Assembly: GCA_046160825.1 (NCBI GenBank)
Contig: JBJXHC010000014.1
Coordinates: forward strand, 1-46,759
Source: JBJXHC01 sp046160825
GTDB taxonomy: Bacteria > Bacteroidota > Ignavibacteria > UBA10030 > UBA6906
Length of the DNA: 46,759 nucleotides
Direction: 5' to 3'
The notes beneath the pieces were generated by a model. The model worked only from the letters and a program-made list of their open reading frames with translations, searched no databases and was not told where the DNA came from. Both the position numbers and the translations under genes were made by a program. This document shows, one piece after another, positions 26,501-33,538 of this stretch; within the stretch, counting starts at the first letter, position 1, and every line of letters starts with the position of its first letter.

Positions 26501-26819
26501 GATCGAGAGTGATACATCCGATGGAGTAGGAGCTTTCGCCATTAAAAATGGGTTCGTATGTTGTCCCTGCATTCACTGTCTTCCACACGCCGCCGGAAGC
26601 AACGGCAACGTAGTACTCGCTGTGGTTTGTCGGGTTGACCGCAAAGTCAACGATGCGGCCCGATGTCAGCGCCGGACCAATGGAGCGGAACTTCAGTCCG
26701 GAGAATGTCTCCGCAGACATTGGATCTTTAGGCGAGTCCTTTCCTTCCTTCTTCTGGCTGAAGCCGGGTGAAGTCGTAAAAAGGAATAGAACGATGAGCG
26801 TGAAGGAAATCAATTTCAT
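23526..26819 (-). CDS. Large secreted sortilin/BNR-repeat propeller protein
   Basis: 1097 residues. Signal peptide about 1-21 (ending PGFSQ). A long series of BNR/Asp-box repeats (S-x-D-x-G-x-x-W, for example SVDGGKSWKNV, STDGGATWDSV, SVDAGKTWNKL) forms two VPS10/sortilin-like propellers over about 45-720. The C-terminal part (about 770-1097) has an Ig-like segment (LLTITDEAGNVVRRL) and a helical region with a heptad-like pattern. Such proteins are often annotated as glycosyl hydrolases, but no glycosidase catalytic set was recognised. It has no T9SS tail, unlike its paralog at 36430. GGAG precedes the ATG. Confidence 0.9.
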   Translation of the reverse strand: MKLISFTLIVLFLFTTSPGFSQKKEGKDSPKDPMSAETFSGLKFRSIGPALTSGRIVDFAVNPTNHSEYYVAVASGGVWKTVNAGTTYEPIFNGESSYSIGCITLDPNNPHVVWVGSGENNSQRSVSYGDGVYKSVDGGKSWKNVGLKRSEHIGKIVIDPRNSDIVYVAAQGPLWGPGGDRGLFKSTDGGATWDSVLYISKHTGVTDIAMDPRNPDVLYAASYQRRRHVWTLINGGPESAIYKSVDAGKTWNKLAGGLPGDDVGRIGLAISPVNPDMLFAIIELPNRKGGFYRSTDRGASWEKRNEYSSGSAQYYSEIIPDPKDIDRIYSMDVYLKVTDDGGKTFQNLGEKAKHVDNHAIWINPHNTNHYLVGCDGGIYESFDRAATWNFKANLPVTQFYRVSVDNALPFYNIYGGTQDNFTLGGPSRTVSISGIHNFDWFITTGGDGFETVVDPEDPNVVYSQSQYGGLVRHDKRSGETMGIKPQEGKGEPALRWNWDSPLIISPHSHTRLYYAANRVYRSDDRGNSWRAVSPDLTRQINRNTLPVMDKMWGIDAVAKNASTSPYGNIVSMSESPLKEGLIYIGTDDGLIQVTEDGGANWRKVERFPDVPEMTYVSRLEASQHDANTVYAAFENHKNADFLPYVLKSVDAGKSWTSIRSNLPENGPVYAIAEDHVDRNLLFVGTEFGVFFTGDGGKKWAQLKGGVPTIAVRDIAIQKRENDLVLGTFGRGFYILDNYAVLRGVSDELLSKEAHLFSTEEALMFIQSRPFALRDKGFLGESFYVGENQPPAATFTYHLKDALKTRKQKRQDIEKEALKKNQPAPFPTWDELRAEDAEEPPAVLLTITDEAGNVVRRLTGATSSGITRMNWDLRYAASTPTSLTGPDPADFFAEADQGPLAMPGTYKAAISKRVDGVTTEIAGPISFTTIILENTTLPVVDRRKLLDFQAKVADLQRAVEGAGRVVDEVKSRLTLIKKALLDAAGVPATLRTDVQRIEASLTEITRVLRGDRTLTSRAETVPPSIVDRVNSIVYDQWLSTSAPTGTHERAYEIAGEEFGPLLSRLKTLVEVDLKNLERAMENAGAPWTPGRFPEWKTR

Positions 26820-26892
26820 AAAATACTCCGGGAGATGGGATGAGAACTGGTTGTAGTACGTATAAGAAAAATGCCGGTTGCGTTACGAGGCG

Positions 26893-27051
26893 TCACTCCA
26901 GAACGCGAAAATACACTACCGCGCCGAGAATGAGCAGCACGCCCATCACAAGGAGTGTGACCATCACCTTCTTCACTACTTTGATAACGATCCAGAGAGC
27001 GAGCGCTGCAATGACGAGCAACGCATACACAAAGAGATCGGAACTTTCCAT
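26893..27051 (-). CDS. 52-residue membrane protein
   Basis: I translated this short frame by hand. It starts ATG at 27051 with MESSDLFVYALLVIAALALW and ends VVYFRVLE before TGA. Two hydrophobic helices (about 6-24 and 29-48) are separated by a short basic turn (KVVKK), giving a hairpin with few other polar residues. The gene lies between the tonB-like gene and the large BNR gene on the same strand. No family was recognised. Hydrophobic organisation and clean boundaries support it; it is too short for certainty. Confidence 0.6.
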   Translation of the reverse strand: MESSDLFVYALLVIAALALWIVIKVVKKVMVTLLVMGVLLILGAVVYFRVLE

Positions 27052-27184
27052 TCAGGGTGAAGCCGGGAATTTATTGAGAAGGTTATTCTTCAAGCCGCAA
27101 TAATATAGCCCAAATGGGATAACAAGGCAATGCTCTTGAAAAAGCTAATCGGGGTAATGGGGATGGCGTTGGGGAGATAGCGGC

Positions 27185-27220
27185 TCGCCCTTTCTCCGTC
27201 CAAAAGTGGAAAAAGGGCGA
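27185..27220 (-). terminator. Hairpin downstream of the tonB-like gene
   Basis: TCGCCCTTT (27185-27193) pairs perfectly with AAAGGGCGA (27212-27220). It lies 11 bases past the tonB-like stop. No T tract follows on either strand, so it may be an mRNA-stabilising hairpin and not an intrinsic terminator. Confidence 0.45.
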
Positions 27221-27230
27221 CCCAAGGGAT

Positions 27231-27965
27231 CTAGTGCTCTGCCAGCTTGAAATGGAATGGAACGGACACCCATACCGCAACCGGCCCCGTGCTCACGTAG
27301 GCTGGTGTGAAAAGGAACTGACGTGCGGCTTCCAGTGCTGCTTGGGTGAAGATGTCGTTGTCACTCCGCACCAGCACAACATCTCTCACCCTCCCTTCTT
27401 TGTTTACCCATATCTTCACCCACACCTTTCCTTCGAGTCCGGCCCTGAGCGCCACCGGAGGATAGACAGGCGTTGCGCGCGTGACCACTTGGGGGTATTT
27501 TTCCACACCCGGTACATATACTTCCGGCGGTTCCTCAATTTCACAAAAGACATCAGATGTACCACCACCCTCAACCCCATTACCTGCGCCTGTCGCCTCG
27601 GTGTTTCCGATTCCAGTTTGTGTCAGCGGTGCCTCGTCAACCTTCGCCAGGTCGTTGGCAACAGGTACCGGCACGCCCAACTCCCTGCGTGTTGTCGAAC
27701 CCTTCGGCGCCGCAGGAATGGAGGGGGTTCCCGGGATTGGTGGAGATCCAATTGAGATATTCCTCTTTTGCTCGGGTCGCACATGAATCACCGTGTTGTT
27801 TCCACCCAGAGAGAAATACACAAGCACAACGACATGAAGTACGATTGAGATCGTGAGACCGGACAGCCAATAGCGGTGACTCAGGTCTTTCAGTTCTGTA
27901 GCGCCGTAACGCGCCGCATTCGTCACCGTGGTAGTGAGAGCGTGTACCATGTTTTGATTCTCCAT
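27231..27965 (-). CDS. TonB-like energy transducer with C-terminal TonB domain
   Basis: 244 residues from ATG 27965. A GTG ten codons upstream is also in frame. A cytoplasmic tail precedes one transmembrane helix (about 39-60, TISIVLHVVVLVYFSL), a Pro/Gly-rich periplasmic linker (about 65-150) and a TonB C-terminal domain (about 160-240: TRATPVYPPVALRAGLEGKV, VNKEGRVRDVVLVRS, QAALEAARQFLFTPA). It should couple inner-membrane proton-motive force to an outer-membrane transporter, probably with ExbB/ExbD, which are not in the window. Upstream lies a 198-base gap containing short perfect palindromes. Confidence 0.9.
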   Translation of the reverse strand: MENQNMVHALTTTVTNAARYGATELKDLSHRYWLSGLTISIVLHVVVLVYFSLGGNNTVIHVRPEQKRNISIGSPPIPGTPSIPAAPKGSTTRRELGVPVPVANDLAKVDEAPLTQTGIGNTEATGAGNGVEGGGTSDVFCEIEEPPEVYVPGVEKYPQVVTRATPVYPPVALRAGLEGKVWVKIWVNKEGRVRDVVLVRSDNDIFTQAALEAARQFLFTPAYVSTGPVAVWVSVPFHFKLAEH

Positions 27966-28023
27966 GTGGGACAAGTGAACTACACAATCACTCACGCAAA
28001 GGTGGTGCCATACTCAAGAATAC

Positions 28024-28038
28024 GAATCGGGGCGATTC
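28024..28038. promoter_or_regulatory. Palindrome GAATCG-GGG-CGATTC upstream of the tonB-like gene
   Basis: Perfect 6-3-6 inverted repeat, 59 bases before the tonB-like ATG. It could be an operator or part of a leader hairpin. Confidence 0.3.
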
Positions 28039-28061
28039 TCTTCGATCAAGTGTTGATGGTG

Positions 28062-28076
28062 ATTGCATGTTGCAAT
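28062..28076. promoter_or_regulatory. Palindrome ATTGCA-TGT-TGCAAT, possible operator
   Basis: Perfect six-base arms with a three-base centre. The same arms and spacing recur at 28142-28156, exactly 80 bases away. Two identical half-site pairs in one intergenic region suggest a dimeric regulator. The regulator is unknown. Confidence 0.4.
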
Positions 28077-28141
28077 GCGGAGAGAACCGAAACTCAGCCG
28101 AGGTCAACGGAGCGGTTGCGAGGAGAATGAGTTAGCGTCAG

Positions 28142-28156
28142 ATTGCAGGATGCAAT
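28142..28156. promoter_or_regulatory. Second palindrome ATTGCA-GGA-TGCAAT, possible operator
   Basis: Same arms as 28062-28076 with a different centre. It lies just past the stop of the AlkD-like gene. Confidence 0.4.
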
Positions 28157-28163
28157 GGAACGG

Positions 28164-28880
28164 TCAGGCTTTGCCGAGCAGATACTGCTGGCGTCGCTTC
28201 TCCGGCAATTTTTCGATGGCGTACCGCAGCATGGTGCGTGGCATCCGATGGTAGTGCGTCAGGAGAAATTTCTCTTCGGCGGATCTGTCGCGTTCGCCGA
28301 CCTCACGCAGCATCCAACCGACTGCCTTGTGGATGAGGTCGTGCTTGTCCTCCCGAAGGACGAGGGCAATCTTCAGCGTGTTAGCGAAATCATTCTTGCG
28401 GATGAAGTGCTGGGTGGCAATTATTGCAATGCGGCGTTCCCAGATACTTGATGAGCGCGCAAGTTTCAAAAGCGGTGTGCGGCCGCGTGTGAAGAGATAC
28501 GCACCAACAATATGCGGTGCTGAGGTGTCCACCAGATCCCAGTTGTTGATATAACGAGTGTGTTTGAGGTAGGCAGCGTGAACCGACTTTCGTACCGGTT
28601 CATCGCCTTTTTCGAATATCCCGACCATTAAGAGAAGAGCAAGTAAACGTTCTTCGTGGATCTTCGAGCAGAGCAAAGTCAGTGCAATTTCCAGCGGCAC
28701 GTCTTTGTATTCTCTTGCAACCTGGCGTATCTGGGGAACTTTGACACCGATAAAAACATCGCCCTCCCCATATTCACCCTTTCCAGTCTTGAAGAATCGC
28801 TGGAGCAAACTGACGTTGGCGGGTTTGGCGCGTGCAGCAAGGGCGTGTTTGATCTCGGCAATCCGTGCAGCTTTTGTCAT
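28164..28880 (-). CDS. DNA alkylation repair protein, AlkD-like
   Basis: 238 residues made of helical HEAT-like repeats. GEGDVFIGVKVPQIRQVARE at the N-terminus, INNWDLVDTSAPHIVGAYL in the middle and HDLIHKAVGWMLREVGERD near the C-terminus match the AlkD family. AlkD glycosylases excise positively charged alkylated purines (N3- and N7-alkyl) without base flipping. The gene is the last of the run headed by radA and follows the Fe-S reductase by 28 bases, with a palindrome in between. Confidence 0.93.
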   Translation of the reverse strand: MTKAARIAEIKHALAARAKPANVSLLQRFFKTGKGEYGEGDVFIGVKVPQIRQVAREYKDVPLEIALTLLCSKIHEERLLALLLMVGIFEKGDEPVRKSVHAAYLKHTRYINNWDLVDTSAPHIVGAYLFTRGRTPLLKLARSSSIWERRIAIIATQHFIRKNDFANTLKIALVLREDKHDLIHKAVGWMLREVGERDRSAEEKFLLTHYHRMPRTMLRYAIEKLPEKRRQQYLLGKA

Positions 28881-28890
28881 TCAATTATTC

Positions 28891-28910
28891 GAACGGTGAC
28901 CTCACCGTTC
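28891..28910. repeat. Perfect palindrome between the Fe-S reductase and alkD-like genes
   Basis: GAACGGTGA and TCACCGTTC flank a two-base centre. It overlaps the reductase stop codon and has no T tract, so it is more probably a processing or attenuation hairpin than an intrinsic terminator. A related shorter hairpin (GAACCG/CGGTTC) lies at 44532-44549. Confidence 0.5.
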
Positions 28911-30918
28911 AATTGGCGGTTCTTTGTTGCTCGCTGTATACGGCTTCCAACACCAGTTCCGCAATATCCTTCACTTGAACGGTCTCGGCCTTATCTTTTG
29001 CTTTCACACCGTCGGTAATCATCGTCATACAAAATGGGCAGCCCGTGCCGACCACGTTGCATCCCGTTGCAAGGGCTTCTTCTGTCCGTTCGATGTTGAC
29101 GCGCTTGCCCTCACGTTCCTCCATCCACATTTGTCCGCCGCCTGCCCCACAGCAGAAACTCTTGTCCTTGGAACGCTTCATCTCAACACGCGAACCGCCC
29201 ACCATGTCCACGATATTACGTGGCGCGTCGTACTCGTCGTTGTAACGTCCGAGGTAGCACGGATCGTGGAAGGTGATTGTGGCCTTTTTCTCCGGCGAGA
29301 GTTTCAGCTTTCCCTGGTCAATCAGTTGCTCAAGGAATGTGGTGTGGTGGATGACTTCATAGTTGCCGCCGAACTGTTTGTATTCCTTCCCGAGCGATTG
29401 CATACAGTGCGGACATGTCACGACGATCTTCTTTACGTTGTAATTGTTCAGTGTGGCAACATTATCAGTGATGAGCATTTGTGCGAGGTACTCGTTGCCC
29501 ATGCGTCGTGCAGGATCACCCGTACATTTCTCTTCTGTGCCGAGAATGGCAAACTTGATCCCTGCCATTTTCATAAGAATGGAGAAGGCCTGCGTGACTT
29601 TCTTGTACCGGGCGTCGTATGCACCGGCGCATCCCACCCAGAAAAGTACCTCGGCGTCTTTCGCATCACTCATGAGCGGTATCTCCATCCCCTCAGCCCA
29701 ATCTGCTCGTGTAGAATGACCGAAGCTCCATGGCGTGTAGTTGCGCTCAAGGTTGGCAAAGGGCCCCTTCAATTCATCGGGGAAGCGGGACTCATTCAAC
29801 ACAAGACCGCGACGAAGATCAACGATCGTATCCACGTGCTCTATCATTACCGGACATTCTTCAACACACGCCATGCACGTGGTACAGGCCCAGAGTTCCT
29901 GTTCCGTAATAAAATTATCGAGCAACTGATGGCCTAGAATACTCTCATTCACGGCAGCACCATCCGTCCCTTTTGCCACCATGAGCGGAGCTTTTTCCAG
30001 AGTTCTCGCCCTCACATCCACCATAATCTTACGCGGACTGAGAAGTTTCCCGGTCGTGTTGGCTGGACAGACCGAGGAACAACGGCCACACTCGGTACAA
30101 GTATATCCATCCAACAATTGTTTCCAGGTAAGGTCCTCGATGTCGGTTGCACCGTACTTCGTGAGTGTTTCGTCGGCCAGATTGATCGGCTGCAGCGCCC
30201 CTTTGGCCGTGAGGTCGGAGAGATAGACATTCGGGATGGACGAGAGAACGTGCAGGTGTTTTGAGTAGGGAAGATAATTCAAGAATCCCAGAACCGTGAG
30301 TATGTGTCCCCAGAAGAACACGTGGAACCACACGGCAGCGGAGTCCGGTGTGAAGAGTCCGGTGAATGCCGCAGAGACAAATCGAGCGCCATCCATCTCG
30401 CCGTGCATCACCATCCGTGTTGCATTCTGGCCAAACATCGTCACCATGACGTTCAGGATGAGGCCGAGGATGAGAATTGCGTCCCACTTTGAGTGGCCAC
30501 TGACCGCGAGTCTCTTCGGAGGAGAAACCAGCCTGCGATAGATCGAGATGAGAACAGACGCGGCGACGAATACACCGAACAAGTCTTCGAGGAACACCAG
30601 CGGCGGGTATATCGGTCCGAGGAATGAGAACGAGAAGCCATCAACAAGACCCTCACCAATCGATTCGAGCACGGCTGCGAGGAGGATGATGAATCCCCAA
30701 AAAATGAGGAAATGGAGAATGCCTGCAACGGGTTCGCGCAGGAGCTTCGTCTGACCGAATGCGATCTTTACAACATTGCCAACACGTTGGCCGATGTTAT
30801 CGAAGCGGTTTTCTTTCTTTCCAAGCCGAAGATAGGAAATAAGTCTGCGGATATTCCAGGCAAACAACCCCAACGCACCAACCAACACAAATGCAAAGAG
30901 TATGGCATTGATGGACAT
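28909..30918 (-). CDS. Membrane-anchored heterodisulfide reductase-like Fe-S oxidoreductase
   Basis: 669 residues from ATG 30918. The frame continues to 31041, but that part overlaps the PhzF gene. An N-terminal NarI-like b-type cytochrome membrane domain (about 1-225, five or six helices) is followed by two 4Fe-4S motifs (C274/C277/C280/C284 and C345/C348/C351/C355). The C-terminal part has two CCG-type cysteine-rich domains (VTCPHCMQSLGKEY, FHDPCYLGRYN, SFCCGAGGGQMW, TGCPFCMTM). This layout resembles HdrDE/DsrMK-like or acyl-CoA dehydrogenase-linked quinone reductases. It probably moves electrons between a cytoplasmic donor and the quinone pool; the partner is unknown. Confidence 0.9.
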   Translation of the reverse strand: MSINAILFAFVLVGALGLFAWNIRRLISYLRLGKKENRFDNIGQRVGNVVKIAFGQTKLLREPVAGILHFLIFWGFIILLAAVLESIGEGLVDGFSFSFLGPIYPPLVFLEDLFGVFVAASVLISIYRRLVSPPKRLAVSGHSKWDAILILGLILNVMVTMFGQNATRMVMHGEMDGARFVSAAFTGLFTPDSAAVWFHVFFWGHILTVLGFLNYLPYSKHLHVLSSIPNVYLSDLTAKGALQPINLADETLTKYGATDIEDLTWKQLLDGYTCTECGRCSSVCPANTTGKLLSPRKIMVDVRARTLEKAPLMVAKGTDGAAVNESILGHQLLDNFITEQELWACTTCMACVEECPVMIEHVDTIVDLRRGLVLNESRFPDELKGPFANLERNYTPWSFGHSTRADWAEGMEIPLMSDAKDAEVLFWVGCAGAYDARYKKVTQAFSILMKMAGIKFAILGTEEKCTGDPARRMGNEYLAQMLITDNVATLNNYNVKKIVVTCPHCMQSLGKEYKQFGGNYEVIHHTTFLEQLIDQGKLKLSPEKKATITFHDPCYLGRYNDEYDAPRNIVDMVGGSRVEMKRSKDKSFCCGAGGGQMWMEEREGKRVNIERTEEALATGCNVVGTGCPFCMTMITDGVKAKDKAETVQVKDIAELVLEAVYSEQQRTAN

Positions 30919-30994
30919 GTGTGTTCCTGACGTTGGACGGGATGAAATAACGTGGGATGAATATAGGGTGAAACGGGGAAAAGCACAACGCCCG

Positions 30995-31954
30995 TCAAGG
31001 AAGGCGCATTTCCGCGGTGAGGACGGTAACTGCGCGGCCACCGATTTTCAGATCTGTGACTTGTTTACCACGCACACCCATCCGGATGGTAACACGTCCC
31101 TTCCTCCCGATGACATCGCCCTGTTCGCCGGTAATAGTCACGGAATCCCCCGTGGCCTTGACCTCATCATGCTGATAGAGATAAACACCCAGCGGACCGT
31201 TGGCTGCACCGGTAACCGGGTCCTCGGTGATACCGATGGTCGGAGCAAAAAAGCGCGAGTGGATGGAAGAATGTTGATCAATGGTTTCCGTGGTGAAGAC
31301 ACACATACCCTGAAGCCTTCTGTTGTCGAGGAACCGGGACATTGCAAAGAAGTTCGGCTTGAGGGAGAAAATCGTGTGGAGCCGACGGATGGGGACAAAC
31401 AGGTAATCACTTCTGAGTATGGGCAGACGGTTTTCAAATTCATCCAGTGTGATGTTAAGGATGCGCATCACATCCAATTTACTCTGACCGGCGCGTTCGA
31501 ACTCCGGCACGTTCAACCCGAACAGGACATCAATACCACGAAGTTGCTTGACCACCGTAACCGGTAGAATACCGGATTGCGTCTCGAGTTTGAATTCGTA
31601 TGTGCCCGGTTCTTTCATTCCATACAAACCCTCCTCGGCAAGCACATGAAAAGCAGCAATGGTCGCGTGACCGCACAACGGGACCTCCGTTTGTGGCGTA
31701 AACCATCGGATGCGTAAATCGGCGGACGCAGTTGTTGAAGGGAGGATGAATGCTGTTTCCGAGGCTGATACTTCGCGTGCTATCAGATGCATTTGTTTAT
31801 CGGTCAATCCCTCCGCATGCGGAACGACTCCGGCCGGGTTCCCGGTGAGGGGAGTTTCAGTAAACGCGTCAACATACTTGACGCCGACACGCTTGAGAAC
31901 ATGCGGCATGGAAGTCGACCGGTGGTGGGGCTGAACAAGCTCAATCGTACTCAC
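30995..31954 (-). CDS. PhzF-family epimerase/isomerase-like protein
   Basis: 319 residues. The diaminopimelate-epimerase-like fold of PhzF is indicated by KYVDAFTETPLTGNPAGVV, REVSASETAFIL, RWFTPQTEVPLCGHATIAA and the second-half EDPVTGAANGPLGVYL. Members catalyse isomerisations. The name comes from phenazine biosynthesis, but most homologs act elsewhere and no phz genes are present. A GTG start is used here because AAAGGGAG lies about six bases upstream. An ATG at 31909 would also keep the whole domain. Confidence 0.9.
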   Translation of the reverse strand: MSTIELVQPHHRSTSMPHVLKRVGVKYVDAFTETPLTGNPAGVVPHAEGLTDKQMHLIAREVSASETAFILPSTTASADLRIRWFTPQTEVPLCGHATIAAFHVLAEEGLYGMKEPGTYEFKLETQSGILPVTVVKQLRGIDVLFGLNVPEFERAGQSKLDVMRILNITLDEFENRLPILRSDYLFVPIRRLHTIFSLKPNFFAMSRFLDNRRLQGMCVFTTETIDQHSSIHSRFFAPTIGITEDPVTGAANGPLGVYLYQHDEVKATGDSVTITGEQGDVIGRKGRVTIRMGVRGKQVTDLKIGGRAVTVLTAEMRLP

Positions 31955-31983
31955 TCAATCTCCCTTTGCTACTTCGTCCCTGC

Positions 31984-32820
31984 TTACTGCAACCTGATGC
32001 CGTGGAGCGATTTCCTGTTTTTTATGTAGTACAACATCCCTTCCTGAATGAAAAAGGATTCCGGCACGATGGCTGCAACCCCTGCATTCAATACATCGCG
32101 AAAGACAATGTTGTTCTTCTTTTTGTTCACAATCACCAGAACGTTGTCCATCCTTGTCTCTTCCGGTGTGCTGCGCGGTGTCCGTTCATGAAAATTGAGG
32201 ACGACATGTTCATCGTGATCAATTCCCTCGATCTGAGCGGTCAGATCATTGGCGGGAAGGACGCCGGCATAGAGACTTCTCGTAACAGAACCAAGCGTCA
32301 CCGGGAATTCAGTCCTCACGCCAGTTTCATCTGCCATCTTCGCCCGCGCCTCTTTGACGACCTGGTGGTTGTTACCCCATAAGCGAAGAATAGCTCCGGT
32401 ACGATAGTTCAATTCGAACAGGAGTTCTCCCTCGGCGGCATCTTTCGATGCAAAGACGAGGTCATCCGCGGCAAGGATAAACTTCAGCTCGTCACTCGAC
32501 CATGATCGTGTTCCGGTCAGAATATCCACACCGATCACCATTTTGTGCCCGGGAAGTTCCGGGGTTGCGAAACCGTGAAGGTAGAGCATTTCCCTGTGTA
32601 CGGCCTCAATACCAATCCACCATTGGGGACCAAATGCTCTTCTCTCCCAGAGCACCTCTCCCGTGAATTGATTGATGCAAAAGAAGCTGACGGATTTTGA
32701 TTCTATATCTCGTTCTTCGCCAATGAGTTTACCGGATCCCGTGGGAAGAAGCCGCCAGATCATGCCTTGCACGCTATATTTCCATGTTGGCTTCAGTTCA
32801 TTCCTGTTCAGAAAAATCAA
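31984..32820 (-). CDS. DUF4905-like protein
   Basis: 278 residues if the TTG at 32820 is used. It is preceded by GGAGA and places FLNRNELKPTWKYSVQGMIW at the N-terminus, which fits my recollection of DUF4905 proteins of Bacteroidota. The frame is open to 32898. WRLLPTGSGKLIGEERDIES, LWERRAFGPQWWIGIEAV and LHGFATPELPGHK recur as in that family. No signal peptide is visible with this start. The repeated beta-strand pattern suggests a small propeller. The gene lies between rdgB and the PhzF gene. Function unknown. Confidence 0.75.
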   Translation of the reverse strand: MIFLNRNELKPTWKYSVQGMIWRLLPTGSGKLIGEERDIESKSVSFFCINQFTGEVLWERRAFGPQWWIGIEAVHREMLYLHGFATPELPGHKMVIGVDILTGTRSWSSDELKFILAADDLVFASKDAAEGELLFELNYRTGAILRLWGNNHQVVKEARAKMADETGVRTEFPVTLGSVTRSLYAGVLPANDLTAQIEGIDHDEHVVLNFHERTPRSTPEETRMDNVLVIVNKKKNNIVFRDVLNAGVAAIVPESFFIQEGMLYYIKNRKSLHGIRLQ

Positions 32821-32928
32821 TAATCTCCATGGCAGGGGATAAATGGGGGATTCGCTAAAATCTTTGAACAAGATAAGGATAGGGCTGTGGAAGTGCAAGA
32901 GATGGGGCGAAATGGGGAATGCTGAATA

Positions 32929-33531
32929 TCACCCAATATTCTTGAAGTACTCCAGAATGACCGTCCTCATTGATTCCACCGCTTTTGCGCGGTGGCTGAG
33001 CGTATTCTTGAGGTGGGGTGACATTTCGGCCAAGGTTTTTGAATGCCCCTTTGGAAGAAATATCGGGTCATACCCGAACCCAAGGGCTCCTCGTGGTTCT
33101 TCTATGATAGAACCGGGCAAAACGCCCTCAACGACCCCTTGCTTGCCCGATGTCACGAATGCGAGCACACATCGGAACCTGGCTGCCCTGCGTCGCGGGG
33201 GAACACCACGCAATTCCTTGAGCAGCTTCTTACAGTTGTCAGCATAGCTTGCACGGGGTCCGGCATAGCGTGCAGAGAACACACCGGGCTCACCGTTGAG
33301 ATAATGGACCTCCAAACCGGAATCATCCGCAAGAGAGGGCAGCTTCGTTGCATTAAATGTTGCACGTGCCTTCTTGAGCGCATTCTCTTCGAGCGTCGGC
33401 CGGTCTTCAATGACCGATGGAATGCCGGGGAAGTCCTCAAGCGTGAGCAGCTTGAGATGAAGATCGGTAAGCAATGCTTCGAGCTCCCCCACCTTGTGCC
33501 GGTTACCGGTTGCAAGAACCAATTGTCTCAT
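32929..33531 (-). CDS. rdgB: XTP/dITP diphosphatase (RdgB/HAM1 family)
   Basis: 200 residues, standard length. The N-terminal LVLATGNRHKVGELEALL, DRPTLEENALKKARA, ADDSGLEVHYLNGEPGVFSA (catalytic Asp region) and GFGYDPIFLPKGHSKTLAEM are all conserved. The enzyme hydrolyses non-canonical purine triphosphates (ITP, dITP, XTP) to keep deaminated purines out of nucleic acids. It lies seven bases downstream of the amidohydrolase on the same strand. Confidence 0.96.
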   Translation of the reverse strand: MRQLVLATGNRHKVGELEALLTDLHLKLLTLEDFPGIPSVIEDRPTLEENALKKARATFNATKLPSLADDSGLEVHYLNGEPGVFSARYAGPRASYADNCKKLLKELRGVPPRRRAARFRCVLAFVTSGKQGVVEGVLPGSIIEEPRGALGFGYDPIFLPKGHSKTLAEMSPHLKNTLSHRAKAVESMRTVILEYFKNIG

Positions 33532-33538
33532 ATAATTC

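Noticed and set aside
23526..26819. Glycoside hydrolase (sialidase) assignment
   Set aside because: BNR/Asp boxes alone do not show catalysis. I could not find the Arg triad and Tyr/Glu pair of sialidases in order.
28924..29937. 337-codon open frame antisense to the Fe-S reductase
   Set aside because: The conserved cysteine motifs are on the other strand. The Cys/His-rich composition is a mirror artefact.
30995..31954. Phenazine biosynthesis locus
   Set aside because: Only a PhzF-fold protein is present. No phzA, B, D, E or G genes surround it, and most PhzF homologs have other roles.
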